Source: Flavobacteriales bacterium UBA6057 (lineage in GTDB: Bacteria > Bacteroidota > Bacteroidia > Flavobacteriales_G > Salibacteraceae). Taken from it: a stretch of DNA of 64,000 bases. Positions 33,319 through 43,099 of the stretch are shown piece by piece. The position numbers and the translations under genes are program-made. The notes beneath the pieces were generated by a model. That model had not been told where the DNA came from. It did no database searches and saw only the letters and a program-made list of their open reading frames with translations. Every line of letters starts with the position of its first letter. Positions within the stretch are counted from its first letter, which is position 1. Where the stretch lies: the NCBI GenBank assembly GCA_002428995.1, contig DIYJ01000014.1:259247-323246 (forward strand), in the 5' to 3' direction.

Positions 33319-35517
33319 CTACATCACGATCAGCGAATTCCCAACGATGTTGGAATACTGATCAATCACTGTGATGCTGTACACGCCTTGACTCAAATCA
33401 GGAAAGGCGAGTTCTTGCATGGTAGACAGCATCTGAGCCTGACCAACCCTGCGGCCCTGGAGGTCGGTGATGAAAACCTGAAAATTCACTTCCTCGTAGC
33501 CTGACTGTTCAGGCGCATTGAGCTTAAGCGTGAACCTTCCCTGGTTTGCAGGATTTGGGTATACGCTCATCTCATAGCGGAACTCCCCGAAAGACTCTTC
33601 AGAAGCTTCGTACTGCGCCACCTCTGTTTTGTTAAAGTCATGGCACAGATCGGGTTCGCATTCGTTGATGTTCACATCAATAGAAGCCACAAACTCTGGC
33701 GTTGCACTGAACCCTGGCTTCAAGCTGATGTCTCTTCCGGCAATCAGCGTAGTGTTCCCAATGGTTTGAACCGTACCTGTAGCCTCGATGCTGTTCAAAG
33801 CACGATGCGTCCCTGAGATGTTCTGATTGTTGAAGGTGATATCATCTACCGATGGCAGGATCAAAGAGTAGTCGATGCCATTGATGTAGAGCTTTCCACC
33901 GCTCGCGATGGTGATGTCGGTATCCTCGTCCAGGCAGAGGCTTCCGGTGATGTTCACCACACCTGTGGAGGTGATCTCCAACGAGGAGCCGTTGAGCAGG
34001 TACATCGTTTGGTTGCTCACATTGAGTGTACCGGCCACGAGAATGTCTACCTCGTCACACTCAAAGCAGTTAGCTGTTCCTGTGTTATCCAGATTCACAG
34101 TGTTCCCACTGCTGACCACCAACTGGCTTTCACAACCGTAGAACCATTCGCCATTGAGGCTACCAGTGGATATTCCATCCGGATCCAGCCAGTCTCTGAG
34201 TCGGTCGGACGCAGAAGAGCCAGAGTTCCAGGACCTTGATACCTTTCCTGAACGAGAAAACTCAGCCAAGGGGTTAGAGCAGTCTGCGGATGAGCTGCGC
34301 CAGTGGTTTCCGATGATGTGGTGGTTGGCATTGAAAACGGGAGCACCTGACGAGCCGCCTTGTGGTACGGAGTGGCCATTGGTGGTGGCATCCAGAGATG
34401 AGACCAACCATTCGTTTGTTGAAAAGGAACTTGGAGTGACAGAATAGGTGGCTATTTTCTTGATGTCTCCCCGTGGATGGTGCAACATTACACCGCCCGC
34501 GACAGTGTTGGTGGTGTGATCCCAGCCGTTATAGTAAACGTCTAAACCGAGGGACGTAGGCCGCTCGCAAAGCCTGAACAGCGCCATGTCTGTGTTAGGC
34601 CATGTTGCCACCAGGATCGCTCCGAATGTGGAAGGAGGGGTGAAGTTGCTACCATTGGAGCATCCGCTGCTCTCCCAATTCCAGTGAAAGGTCCAGACAG
34701 CGGTGTCACCTACGGTGAGGTTTCCTCCCGAGCCGTACAAACCGTGCTCAGCAGTTAGGAAATAAGGTGTTCCATCGTGACTGGTGTTGGTGAGCAGGGA
34801 GCCGGTGAGCCAGCATTTACCATTACCGGTGATGACTGAGGCTACACCGGTTTTTTCGGCTTGCCAGTTGTTGCCTTCCGGGCAATTGACATTGACCTGG
34901 CAACTTCCGCTTGAACCAAAACACCCGAGGTCCTCTTGTTCTTCCTCGCTGTAAAAGGTGTTGAGAATGGGAGAGCACTCGAAGCCGTGGATCACGTAAG
35001 AAACCTGTATGACAGACTCGTCTTCGGATAGTGCGGATTCATACAACTGAATCACAATACGATCACCGGGAATGAGACTCGTGGCAAACTTGGACGGGCG
35101 TCCGTCCCTGCGCAGGTTGTTCATGTGGGTGAACGCTCCGAGCACTGCCTTGCGGTCAGGACTGAATACGTGCATCCGGCTGCCTTTCGACATGTAGAAC
35201 TTGTCGTAAGTGAGGTTCAAAGACAAGGCTCCGGGAGACTCGATCTCCAGCAGCCAAACGCGATCTCCGTTTTCGAGTGTTTGCCACTGACCGGAGTTTT
35301 GCGTGTTCAGATTCACAGCGGTGGCTGTACCGTACTGATCGATCTGAATTTCTTCGGAGCTTCGGAGAGCTTCGATGTCTGGCGCTTCAAGGCGAACGCT
35401 GTAGTTGCTCATGCGTTCCATCCCTGAATCGTAGTAAGGTGGCTCCAGTGTAGACCGTTGCGCTTGCAAAGCGGTCGCCAGAACCATGCAGAGAGTGATA
35501 TAGAGTATATGTTTCAT
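33319..35517 (-). CDS. Lysyl endopeptidase-like trypsin-fold serine protease, T9SS cargo
   Basis: A 732-residue protein with a signal peptide (1-20). A propeptide-like beta domain (about 25-185) precedes a chymotrypsin-fold protease similar to Achromobacter/Lysobacter lysyl endopeptidase. The proposed triad is H258 (TAEHG), D310 (NTDMALFRL) and S390 (GGSSGAPVF). The His motif lacks the usual cysteine after it. The region about 465-620 contains beta repeats and an LKPGFSA-type segment seen in T9SS proteins. The sorting domain is at the end (YPNPANQGRFTLKL). Likely a secreted or cell-surface protease. Confidence 0.88.
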   Translation of the reverse strand: MKHILYITLCMVLATALQAQRSTLEPPYYDSGMERMSNYSVRLEAPDIEALRSSEEIQIDQYGTATAVNLNTQNSGQWQTLENGDRVWLLEIESPGALSLNLTYDKFYMSKGSRMHVFSPDRKAVLGAFTHMNNLRRDGRPSKFATSLIPGDRIVIQLYESALSEDESVIQVSYVIHGFECSPILNTFYSEEEQEDLGCFGSSGSCQVNVNCPEGNNWQAEKTGVASVITGNGKCWLTGSLLTNTSHDGTPYFLTAEHGLYGSGGNLTVGDTAVWTFHWNWESSGCSNGSNFTPPSTFGAILVATWPNTDMALFRLCERPTSLGLDVYYNGWDHTTNTVAGGVMLHHPRGDIKKIATYSVTPSSFSTNEWLVSSLDATTNGHSVPQGGSSGAPVFNANHHIIGNHWRSSSADCSNPLAEFSRSGKVSRSWNSGSSASDRLRDWLDPDGISTGSLNGEWFYGCESQLVVSSGNTVNLDNTGTANCFECDEVDILVAGTLNVSNQTMYLLNGSSLEITSTGVVNITGSLCLDEDTDITIASGGKLYINGIDYSLILPSVDDITFNNQNISGTHRALNSIEATGTVQTIGNTTLIAGRDISLKPGFSATPEFVASIDVNINECEPDLCHDFNKTEVAQYEASEESFGEFRYEMSVYPNPANQGRFTLKLNAPEQSGYEEVNFQVFITDLQGRRVGQAQMLSTMQELAFPDLSQGVYSITVIDQYSNIVGNSLIVM

Positions 35518-35584
35518 GGTAAAAGAAGAATATTGGCCTCGCCAAAAGGCAGGGCTTAATGATTCACCATTCGATCCTTTCGGA

Positions 35585-36907
35585 TCACTCTTTCTCTGCT
35601 TTTAGAGCATCAATTTGCTTCTGAAGCTCAATCACATAAAGGGTTAATTCTTCTACCTTGATCAACAGGTCACCGGTCATTTCTCCCATGTCCATCCCAT
35701 CTTCGGCCACTTCTTCGCAGGTTGGAATTCCAGGAAGGTGGTGATTGGCGGTCACGTATTCCTCCAGCTCGTGGAGCGAAAGCATCTGATAGTCGTCAGC
35801 AAATACAAAGTCACCAAGATTAGAGAGCGTCACATTCACCTCACGAGCATACACGGTGCCGTCTGTCTCTATTTTGAAGTTGGTCGTTCCTGAGTTTTTC
35901 AACCGGAAAATTTTGTCGTTGACGGTAACCCCGGCTGATTCGGAAACAAGTCCCAAACAAGTGAATTTGCCATTCACCCTCACCTGGGTCTCAAAGCGAT
36001 AAGTGTTGCTGGAGAATCGGAGCAGTTTTGGAGCCAGGATTAGTGACCCGTAGTACTCATCATAGATGTCGATCTGAGCGCTGTTTGTCTGGCTTAGGCT
36101 TGGATCCAGTGTAATGGAGCCGCTGTACTGATCTACGTTTTCGATGAATATGCGACCGCCTTTAATGTCGGTCTTGTTGTCGGTCCAGCCATTTTGATTA
36201 GGATACTCCATCGCAATCACATCCGTCATCTCCACTTCATCATTGAAAATGGACGTGCTGTTCACCTCTAAGTAGGATCCAGTACCTATGTCCAGGGTTC
36301 CTCCCGTGAAGTTGGCACCATTGCTAAAGTTGAGCGTGTTGTTGAAATTGACGGTGCTATTGAAGTTCGCTGTGCTGGCGAAAGTTGCGGTGTTGCTAAA
36401 GTTGGATGCCGAGTTGAAATTCGCTGTGGCATTGAAATTCGTGGCTGCCGAGAAATTAACCCCGGAGGCAAATTCATACTTCTGGGTTTGTGTATTGAAC
36501 CTGAGGTGATCAGGAGACAGCAGCAGAGTGTACCCGTTGTAATCGTCATACAGCTCTATCTCAGGATAATTGTACGAGCGCATGGTGATCTTATTGGGGT
36601 ATGGTCCCTGGCTCAACACTTCGAGCTCTTCGTTGCTGGCACTCTGTAAGAAGTTGCTTTGGCCAGATACTTCAAGGGTTCCGTACACTTCAGCATTGCC
36701 AGTACTGATAAGAGACCCGGCTTCGAGCCCATCTCCTACAAAGACTTCTTCCTGGATGTAAACCTGACCTCCGAGTACTTCGAGGCTATAACTGGGTGAT
36801 AACGTACCAATGCCAACATTTCCAGTGGAAGGAAAGGTGTTTTGGGCAGATAGAAAAATGGGGCACATCAATGCGAGTGCCGCATAAAGGGTGTTTAATC
36901 GCTTCAT
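35585..36907 (-). CDS. Surface protein with hexapeptide beta repeats and tail-fibre-type C-terminus
   Basis: A 440-residue protein with a signal peptide (MKRLNTLYAALALMCPIFLSAQ) followed by VGIGTLSPSYSLEV, a motif common in Bacteroidota fibre-like proteins. Residues about 150-200 are eight perfectly phased hexapeptides of the type xxxNFx (for example AATNFN, STANFN, NTLNFS). The C-terminal 70 residues carry the HHLPGIPTCEEVAEDG segment and a helix VEELTLYVIELQKQI, a signature shared by many exported proteins of this phylum and likely a trimerising coiled coil. It has no classical T9SS tail. Role unknown; adhesion or cell-surface structure is inferred. Confidence 0.8.
   Translation of the reverse strand: MKRLNTLYAALALMCPIFLSAQNTFPSTGNVGIGTLSPSYSLEVLGGQVYIQEEVFVGDGLEAGSLISTGNAEVYGTLEVSGQSNFLQSASNEELEVLSQGPYPNKITMRSYNYPEIELYDDYNGYTLLLSPDHLRFNTQTQKYEFASGVNFSAATNFNATANFNSASNFSNTATFASTANFNSTVNFNNTLNFSNGANFTGGTLDIGTGSYLEVNSTSIFNDEVEMTDVIAMEYPNQNGWTDNKTDIKGGRIFIENVDQYSGSITLDPSLSQTNSAQIDIYDEYYGSLILAPKLLRFSSNTYRFETQVRVNGKFTCLGLVSESAGVTVNDKIFRLKNSGTTNFKIETDGTVYAREVNVTLSNLGDFVFADDYQMLSLHELEEYVTANHHLPGIPTCEEVAEDGMDMGEMTGDLLIKVEELTLYVIELQKQIDALKAEKE
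36303..36455 (-). repeat. Tandem 18-bp (hexapeptide) repeats inside coding sequence
   Basis: About eight consecutive 18-bp units coding xxxNFx in the gene at 35585-36907. The units differ at the DNA level, so they are old and selected at the protein level and are not a fresh slippage array. Confidence 0.75.
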
Positions 36908-36932
36908 GAGTTTTAATTAATACGGTTGTGCA

Positions 36933-36963
36933 CAATGGTAACTCATCGCGATCAGCAGACCAA
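36933..36963 (-). promoter_or_regulatory. Putative promoter for the hexapeptide-repeat gene
   Basis: On the minus strand, TTG (-33 box), 20 bp, then TACCATTG, one base from TAnnTTTG. It lies 25 bp before the ATG at 36907. Confidence 0.35.
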
Positions 36964-36997
36964 GACTTTACAATTCGATAAAGTAGGGCACAAAAAA

Positions 36998-37022
36998 AGG
37001 GCGGCTCAATAGGCCGCCCTCT
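36998..37022 (-). terminator. Rho-independent terminator
   Basis: Stem agggcggc/gccgccct (36998-37005 with 37013-37020). A run of seven T follows on the minus strand. It lies 28 bp after the stop codon of the lamin-tail protein at 37050. Confidence 0.85.
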
Positions 37023-37049
37023 TCATAGTGGGGTGGTGATTAATAAATC

Positions 37050-39563
37050 TTACTCTACTACTACGCGTAAAGTGTGCCCATCGTTGGTTTGAAGGATGTA
37101 AAGACCATCAGAAAGATCTCTTACATCTACTTCAATCACCCGCTCTTGAGAGGATACAACCTGTCCGGTCATGTTGTACATCACGAAGCTTACTGGGCGG
37201 CTGAAAGACAGCGTAGTGTTCACAGGATTTGGCCAAGCCTTCAGTTCCTCTGATACAGCACCATTCTCATCGATGGCGAGTACTTCGTTCATCGCATCTG
37301 GAGTGGCGATTCCGAAGGTTACCCAAGGTGTTCCGCCATCAGTCTCGCGACCGAATGATTGATTGCTGTCCAACGCTCCGAATGTCACAGAGTCGATGAT
37401 CATCACATCGCAACCTGCGAGGTAGGAAATGGCGAAGAAGTCTCCGCTGGCGCTCAATTCGAAGTTAGTGTGCAGGTCACCTTCGCTGTCCTCATCGTCA
37501 CACCAGACCAGTTCATAACCTCCGGCAGCAACGCTTTCAGCGGAACCCATTGGGATCATGTACTTGTCAAGCTCATTGGCATCGTTGGTAACGTAGAGGC
37601 CTCCAAGTGGAACGGGGTTAGAACCAGTGTTGTAGAGCTCAACCCAATCATCGAAGTCTCCGTTTGCATCCTCGATGGTAGAGGTGTTGTCAGACATCAA
37701 TTCGTTGATCAACAGGGTTGGAGCAGTTGGAGTCATTACAGGGCTCAGGTCTCCAGTGTAAACCGGGAAGATCTGATATCCCTGGAGGTAAGGCGATGTT
37801 TCGTCAAACTGACCTCCGATACCGGTGATATCGTAAGTGGCTGTAGAGTCCGTTGGGAAGGTTCCGTTCAGCTCAGTGTCAGAGTCCACACGCATGGTGA
37901 CGGTGTCACCGTTGCAATTCAGCATGGGAAGGTTTACAGATCCACCGAGCATTCCTCCGGTTGGCCAAGCCACGTTTCCATTGTTTGCAATGAAGGTCAA
38001 TCCATTCACCTGAATAGGCTCAGATTCTGTGTTCTGACCAGGCACGTCTACTACCATTGGCATGGGGAGTGGGTTTCCTGTGCTCAATACCTGGATAGAA
38101 TCTACAAACACCTCTGTAAGACCTCGGAAGAAGTCGATCTCACCTCGAACGCGGATGGAATCACCTTCTGTCACCACGTAGTTGCTCACATCGTTGAAGT
38201 TGAAGATGTTGATACCTTCCTGATCCCAAAGGGTGAAAGACAATCCGTTGTTTCCATCGAAGTCAATACCAAGCACTACACCGCGCGTCCAGCAAACAAC
38301 ACCCAGTGAATCAGGCTCACCGTTTGCATCGTCATTGTTGATGTCAGCAATCGGGTATTCTGGAATTACGACTGGAGGAATGATAATGCTTCCGCAGCTG
38401 TTGTCCACATCTGATGGGAACATTGGGAAAAGCTGATAGCCTTCATCGTATGGAGACTGAGTATCGCGCTGACCGCCAATTCCGTTGACGTAGCAAAGTG
38501 TATCACCAATAGCGAAAGACACAGAATCATCTACATCGGTGTCAGTATCCACGCGCATTACTACGGTGTCGTTTCCGTTTACCAGTGTGTGGTTTCCGAA
38601 GTTGTCGATGTCAAACACCCAGAAGTTCTCAATTCTTCGCGGCTCAGACTCATCAGATTCACCCAGTGATGTTACCAAGCTTGGGTTTGGAACAACGTTT
38701 CCTGAGTTCAGCAAAGAGATAGAGTCAGGGTTGATTTGAGTCAAGCCGTTGAACTGGCCGATCACACCACGAATGAGGATGGAGTCACCCTGCGTTACTA
38801 CATAGTTGTCAAGGTCATCAAAGCTGAACACTCCGATTCCTTCCTGATCCCAGATGGTGAACTGGAGTCCGTTACCACCTCGGAGATCCACACCGAGCAC
38901 CACACCGCGCGTCCAGCAAACAACACCAAGAGAATCCGCCTCACCGTTCATATCAACATTGTTGATGTCAGCGATCGCGTATTCAGGAGTGCTCGGAGGA
39001 ACAACCATTGTAGAGCAGGCCTGATCGATTGTACCTGGAGAGGCAATCACTTCGATAGAGTTGATGATCACACCCGTGCTGTCGGTAGAAACCATCCAGT
39101 TTGCTGGATCGTTATTGTCCAGCAAAGGATCGCAGAACACGAGTGATGGTCCATTTCCATCAGGCTCAACGGGCCATGGAGCACCGTCATCATAGTCAAC
39201 ACTGTCGATGGTCGTTCCAAAGTTGTCTTTGAGTACAATGTCTTCACCACCGTTTCCAAGTGCTCCAGAAGTCCACTGATAAGCAGCAACACTGAACACG
39301 TTTTGCATGGCCACACTGTCCACGCAAATCACAACAGTACCAGCTGGAAGAACAGTAATGTTTCCAAAAGTGTAATCCACACCTTCCGTTACAGCCCAAC
39401 CGTTCAGGTTTACTGGGGCAAGAGAGGCATTTGTGAACTCGATAAATTCAAGGGAATCACCACCAGACTCGGGTGGGTTGTACATGATTTCCGTAATCAT
39501 CATCTGGGCGGAAGCAAGCCCTGAGATCATGGAAATAGCAATTAGAAGTAAAAGTTTTTTCAT
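37050..39563 (-). CDS. Lamin-tail-domain T9SS surface protein with duplicated OB-like domains
   Basis: An 837-residue protein from the ATG at 39563 (a GTG lies one codon upstream). The signal peptide is MKKLLLLIAISMISGLASAQ. An N-terminal lamin tail domain (MMITEIMYNPPESGGDSLEF) is followed by two repeats of about 200 residues, each containing GVVCWTRGVVLG and VTQGDSILIRG (or VTEGDSIRVRG). The repeats resemble OB-fold domains found near extracellular nucleases. A second lamin tail domain (LLINELMSDNTSTIEDANGD) and a T9SS sorting domain (AWPNPVNTTLSFSRP) follow. No nuclease or phosphatase catalytic domain is visible. A terminator lies just downstream. Confidence 0.85.
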   Translation of the reverse strand: MKKLLLLIAISMISGLASAQMMITEIMYNPPESGGDSLEFIEFTNASLAPVNLNGWAVTEGVDYTFGNITVLPAGTVVICVDSVAMQNVFSVAAYQWTSGALGNGGEDIVLKDNFGTTIDSVDYDDGAPWPVEPDGNGPSLVFCDPLLDNNDPANWMVSTDSTGVIINSIEVIASPGTIDQACSTMVVPPSTPEYAIADINNVDMNGEADSLGVVCWTRGVVLGVDLRGGNGLQFTIWDQEGIGVFSFDDLDNYVVTQGDSILIRGVIGQFNGLTQINPDSISLLNSGNVVPNPSLVTSLGESDESEPRRIENFWVFDIDNFGNHTLVNGNDTVVMRVDTDTDVDDSVSFAIGDTLCYVNGIGGQRDTQSPYDEGYQLFPMFPSDVDNSCGSIIIPPVVIPEYPIADINNDDANGEPDSLGVVCWTRGVVLGIDFDGNNGLSFTLWDQEGINIFNFNDVSNYVVTEGDSIRVRGEIDFFRGLTEVFVDSIQVLSTGNPLPMPMVVDVPGQNTESEPIQVNGLTFIANNGNVAWPTGGMLGGSVNLPMLNCNGDTVTMRVDSDTELNGTFPTDSTATYDITGIGGQFDETSPYLQGYQIFPVYTGDLSPVMTPTAPTLLINELMSDNTSTIEDANGDFDDWVELYNTGSNPVPLGGLYVTNDANELDKYMIPMGSAESVAAGGYELVWCDDEDSEGDLHTNFELSASGDFFAISYLAGCDVMIIDSVTFGALDSNQSFGRETDGGTPWVTFGIATPDAMNEVLAIDENGAVSEELKAWPNPVNTTLSFSRPVSFVMYNMTGQVVSSQERVIEVDVRDLSDGLYILQTNDGHTLRVVVE

Positions 39564-39659
39564 CACAAAAATTTTGCTGCAAAAGTGCTTAGGTCATTGC
39601 GATTGCTTGTTACCAGAAAATTAAATCAGCAGGGGTTTTGAACATTGTTTCAGAACCCT

Positions 39660-42600
39660 TCAAAGCCTCGTGGCTACTACGCAGGGCAGGCGAAAAGACT
39701 GACGTTCACCGGCCAGATCAAAAAGCTCCACGTTGAAAATGTGAATTCCTGTGCGGGCCTTTTCCTGAGTGTCTGTGGTTCCATCCCACGTAAAGGTGCC
39801 TGTGGCGCCAAGTATCTCATTGGTTACCAGTTGCTTAATCAGGTATCCTTTGTGGTCGTAAATGGCGATGTTGCAGCTCCATCCGGGCTGACCGGTGGTG
39901 TAGTTTACGTTCACCACATCCTGGTAACCATCGTTGTCAGGGGAGAAAATATCGCTGCTTAAGCTGATGGTCTCCGTTGCTGAGCTCTCGAGGTTCACCT
40001 GTGAGTTGAGGTAGCCCGGTGTGGCAAAATTGTCATTGGAGCTGGCCGAATGCCAGTTGTCAGGGTCGTTGGTTGCGCGATTTGGGTCCAGGCGTTCCAG
40101 CGAAACACCATCTGGATCGGTGATCAGGGCAAAGTGAAAATCCTCGCTGTAGTCAAATCGATCCATTTGTTCCGTCAGCGCATCGTGAATCATCACCAAG
40201 CCATCTGTATTGGCATATGAAGGCAGGTTCATCTCGTGGAAGTTGTCCGTAGCCGCGCCAGGATAATTCAGCACCAAATCCACAGAATCTTCGTGCAGGC
40301 AGAGATACTCCTGGCTTGGAAGCATCAAAACCTCTTGGGAGATAATATTCAGAACGAGGCGCTCATCGGTGTTAAATGAAGTCATGGCCCACCCCTGGAG
40401 GTTGATATCGAAGTCAGAATTGTTGAACAGTTCCACAAAATCGGTCCCCGAACCCCGAGGGTTGAAGAGTACCTCGTTGAGCACAATGTCGCCCTCTTGA
40501 TGTAAGTAGAAGTCGATCGCATTGGTGGTGAGTGACTGTCCAATGCAATCAGTGATGCCCTCCACAGTGATGCTGTATTGTGTTCCCCGTTCGAGAGAAT
40601 CCGCAAACAGCGCTTCAATTTCCGAAAAGCCCTCACTCAGAATGGAAGAAGTCGCCAGTTGGCTCCCGACCTCGATGCTGCCGGTCGCCACCGATGCAGA
40701 GTCCAAGCGCTTGTCAAAACTCAAAATGACCTCTCCTCTTGAAAGAACCTGTGCTCCGATCAGCGATGGTTCTGAAGCGATGCTTCCGGCATTTCCTACC
40801 GAGTTCTCCTGGCCGGGTGTTCCACCCAAATCAGCTTCAGAAGCACGCCAATTATTCGCCAGTCCGCAGAGCTCTTTCACATCTACTCGCTCCAGGGTCC
40901 ACCCGCCTGCAGCTTTCTCGCCATCGCCATACCAGCTACTGCTGTAAGCCACAGCATCCAGTGTGACAGCGCCTTTGATGAGCGATATCTCATCGTCAGA
41001 ATTGTTGAGCGAGGGCATGGTGCTGACGGGAGCCACTTTACCAAAAGCGCTCATTTCTTCTGCGTTGCCATCGTCACAAACGATGGCATACTCGCCCGGC
41101 AGCAACACGGTGGTAAACACAAAGGAAGCATCACCCCGATCGCTGAGCTGAACATCTGCCAGCCGGATCAGCTTATCGGTGACGTTGTGGATCTCAACGA
41201 ACTCAATCAAGGGAAGCCCTGACGCTTCGTCCGGATCGGGATATAGTTCAGTGATCAATACTTCAAAAGCCTTCGGGGACACGCCAAATCCAAAGGAGAT
41301 ATTGCTGCCAGAAAGGGAATTGCCCTGACAATCCACAAGCCCGGAAATGCTCAGGCCATAGAGAATGGAAGAATCCAGGGTTGAGCCAAAGTTCAGGGCC
41401 AGTTCCGTGAAGTCGGCCGTGGTCAATGTCAGGCTGTCGATCGTGAGCCCATTGTCCAGTGCATAGCCAGCGGTGAAAAGCGATGTGCTGTCCATCGTCT
41501 TGCTGAACGTCAAAACCAGCGTACTCAGATCCGTCAGTTCGAAGCTTTCTATGATCGGAGAAATGGTGTCCGCTGAAGTGTCGTACACCGAGTTTTGCTG
41601 GCCCGGAGTTCCACCGTCCAGGTTTTCGCTGGCTCTCCAGTTGTCCCTTCCCGTGCAAGGGTTTCCTGGGTTGATCTGTTCCAGCGTGATACCGCCATCA
41701 TCTTTTTCGGTGTCTTGATACCAAGAGTCAGTGTAGCGAACGACATCGAGCACTTGGCCCGAGCTGTCGGTAAGTGTGATCTCATCTCCACTGTTGTTGA
41801 GGCTTGGGAAGGAAGAAAGACCTAAAACACTGCCGTAGGATGAAAACAGCGCGGTATCATCTTCATCACACAAGATGAGGTACTCTCCTGGGGCGAAGGG
41901 CAAAGGCGCATCTGGAAACGCACCAGTCGTTGAGGGGTCCGAAAAGGTAAAGCCAGCCAGGTTGATCGTTTTGTTCGAAGCGTTGTAGATTTCAACGAAT
42001 TCTGTCTCAGGCAGCAACACCATCGGGCTGGGATCCGCCATGATCTCATTGATCACAATGTCTCGGAAGGCAGCGGGCTGAAACTGGAAGTAGGTAAAGT
42101 CAAGAGAGCTGGTTGAGATCACATTGCCGGCAACATCTTCCACGTTGCTAACCGTCAGTGTATTCGTTTGCCCGGTCGTGAAGTTGGTCGCGAAAGTGAG
42201 CGTTACGCGTGAAGGATCTCCACCATCCAGGACCGCATTGACGGGCTGCCCGATTCCATTGCTCACCGAGTAGTTGGCATTGGAGGTGGCTGTGGCCGGG
42301 TCAAGCGGTTCGCTAAATACCAACAGAAGCTCATCACTCGAAATGGTGGAGGCGCTTAGCAGCTCGGGCGCGGTCACATCGAGGTAGGCGTTCCCAGTCA
42401 CCAGAAAATCATCGAAGTAGAACTTGTCGGAGCGCGTGGAGGTGTAGTCACACCAAACGCCAAACCAAGAGCTGGATTCGTGGGTGGTATCCGTCACTGT
42501 TCCTTCGGAGGTGTAGTTCCCCAGCAAGGTTGTATCCGAAAAAAGCTCCCAGAGGCCATAGGTAGATCGTGTCACACGCACCAACACCTCAGCTGGATCG

Positions 42601-43052
42601 GTATCCAATAGATCGTCTACTCCATCAATGATTTTGGTAGTGCTGGTGCCGGTTTGCACATAAAGGCTGACTTCATCCTGGGAATTTCCCAGCTGCACAA
42701 AGTATCCGTTCAGTGAACCCGTGAGGTCATCCGAAGAGCTCATCAGGTAAACCCGTGCCCGGTTGCTGCTCGAGGGATTAAAGTCCATCCGAAGCTGAAA
42801 CTCCCAAACGGAGGTGTCTACCGCGATGGATGGTGTGACAAGGGTTGAAATACCCTCCATGGGCGCAGCGTTCAGGTGCAACTCATTGTTCATGTCCACC
42901 TCAAAATCTGCCACATCTCCTGTCCAGGCAGGATTTGCATTGAAATTACCATCAGAGAAGTCGTCCACAAACTGGGCTGACATCGATAACGGTAGCAGAA
43001 TAATAAGGAAGCGAATGAGCTTCAAGCCCTTGTTTTTAGGGGATTTGAGCAA
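39660..43052 (-). CDS. Large multi-lamin-tail-domain surface protein with gliding-type C-terminus
   Basis: An 1130-residue protein with a TTG start (a stop is three codons upstream and no ATG precedes the signal peptide KLIRFLIILLPLSMSAQ). Order: a lectin-like N-terminal domain (about 25-220), a first Ig-like domain (LLSASTISSDELLLVFSEPL), then three lamin tail domains alternating with Ig-like domains (for example DIVINEIMADPSP and VLITELYPDPDEASG). A C-terminal FlgD-like domain (SSDIFSPDNDGYQDVVNV ... FTWDG) follows, as in gliding-associated C-terminal tails. It is a probable surface adhesin or matrix protein. The 47-bp gap to the divergent asd gene must hold both promoters. Confidence 0.84.
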   Translation of the reverse strand: MLKSPKNKGLKLIRFLIILLPLSMSAQFVDDFSDGNFNANPAWTGDVADFEVDMNNELHLNAAPMEGISTLVTPSIAVDTSVWEFQLRMDFNPSSSNRARVYLMSSSDDLTGSLNGYFVQLGNSQDEVSLYVQTGTSTTKIIDGVDDLLDTDPAEVLVRVTRSTYGLWELFSDTTLLGNYTSEGTVTDTTHESSSWFGVWCDYTSTRSDKFYFDDFLVTGNAYLDVTAPELLSASTISSDELLLVFSEPLDPATATSNANYSVSNGIGQPVNAVLDGGDPSRVTLTFATNFTTGQTNTLTVSNVEDVAGNVISTSSLDFTYFQFQPAAFRDIVINEIMADPSPMVLLPETEFVEIYNASNKTINLAGFTFSDPSTTGAFPDAPLPFAPGEYLILCDEDDTALFSSYGSVLGLSSFPSLNNSGDEITLTDSSGQVLDVVRYTDSWYQDTEKDDGGITLEQINPGNPCTGRDNWRASENLDGGTPGQQNSVYDTSADTISPIIESFELTDLSTLVLTFSKTMDSTSLFTAGYALDNGLTIDSLTLTTADFTELALNFGSTLDSSILYGLSISGLVDCQGNSLSGSNISFGFGVSPKAFEVLITELYPDPDEASGLPLIEFVEIHNVTDKLIRLADVQLSDRGDASFVFTTVLLPGEYAIVCDDGNAEEMSAFGKVAPVSTMPSLNNSDDEISLIKGAVTLDAVAYSSSWYGDGEKAAGGWTLERVDVKELCGLANNWRASEADLGGTPGQENSVGNAGSIASEPSLIGAQVLSRGEVILSFDKRLDSASVATGSIEVGSQLATSSILSEGFSEIEALFADSLERGTQYSITVEGITDCIGQSLTTNAIDFYLHQEGDIVLNEVLFNPRGSGTDFVELFNNSDFDINLQGWAMTSFNTDERLVLNIISQEVLMLPSQEYLCLHEDSVDLVLNYPGAATDNFHEMNLPSYANTDGLVMIHDALTEQMDRFDYSEDFHFALITDPDGVSLERLDPNRATNDPDNWHSASSNDNFATPGYLNSQVNLESSATETISLSSDIFSPDNDGYQDVVNVNYTTGQPGWSCNIAIYDHKGYLIKQLVTNEILGATGTFTWDGTTDTQEKARTGIHIFNVELFDLAGERQSFRLPCVVATRL

Positions 43053-43099
43053 ATGTAATTATCCTAGATTTGGAGCTCGTTTAATGTTAGGTTAAATCC

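Noticed and set aside
37359..38309. 316-codon plus-strand open frame opposite the lamin-tail protein gene
   Set aside because: It is a shadow of the real minus-strand gene: no start context, no domain, Cys/His/Val-rich composition typical of antisense reading of repeats.
39633..39658. Weak hairpin (gggttttgaa/ttcagaaccc) after the large lamin-tail gene as terminator
   Set aside because: One G-T pair and no T-run on the minus strand, so I did not list it as a terminator.
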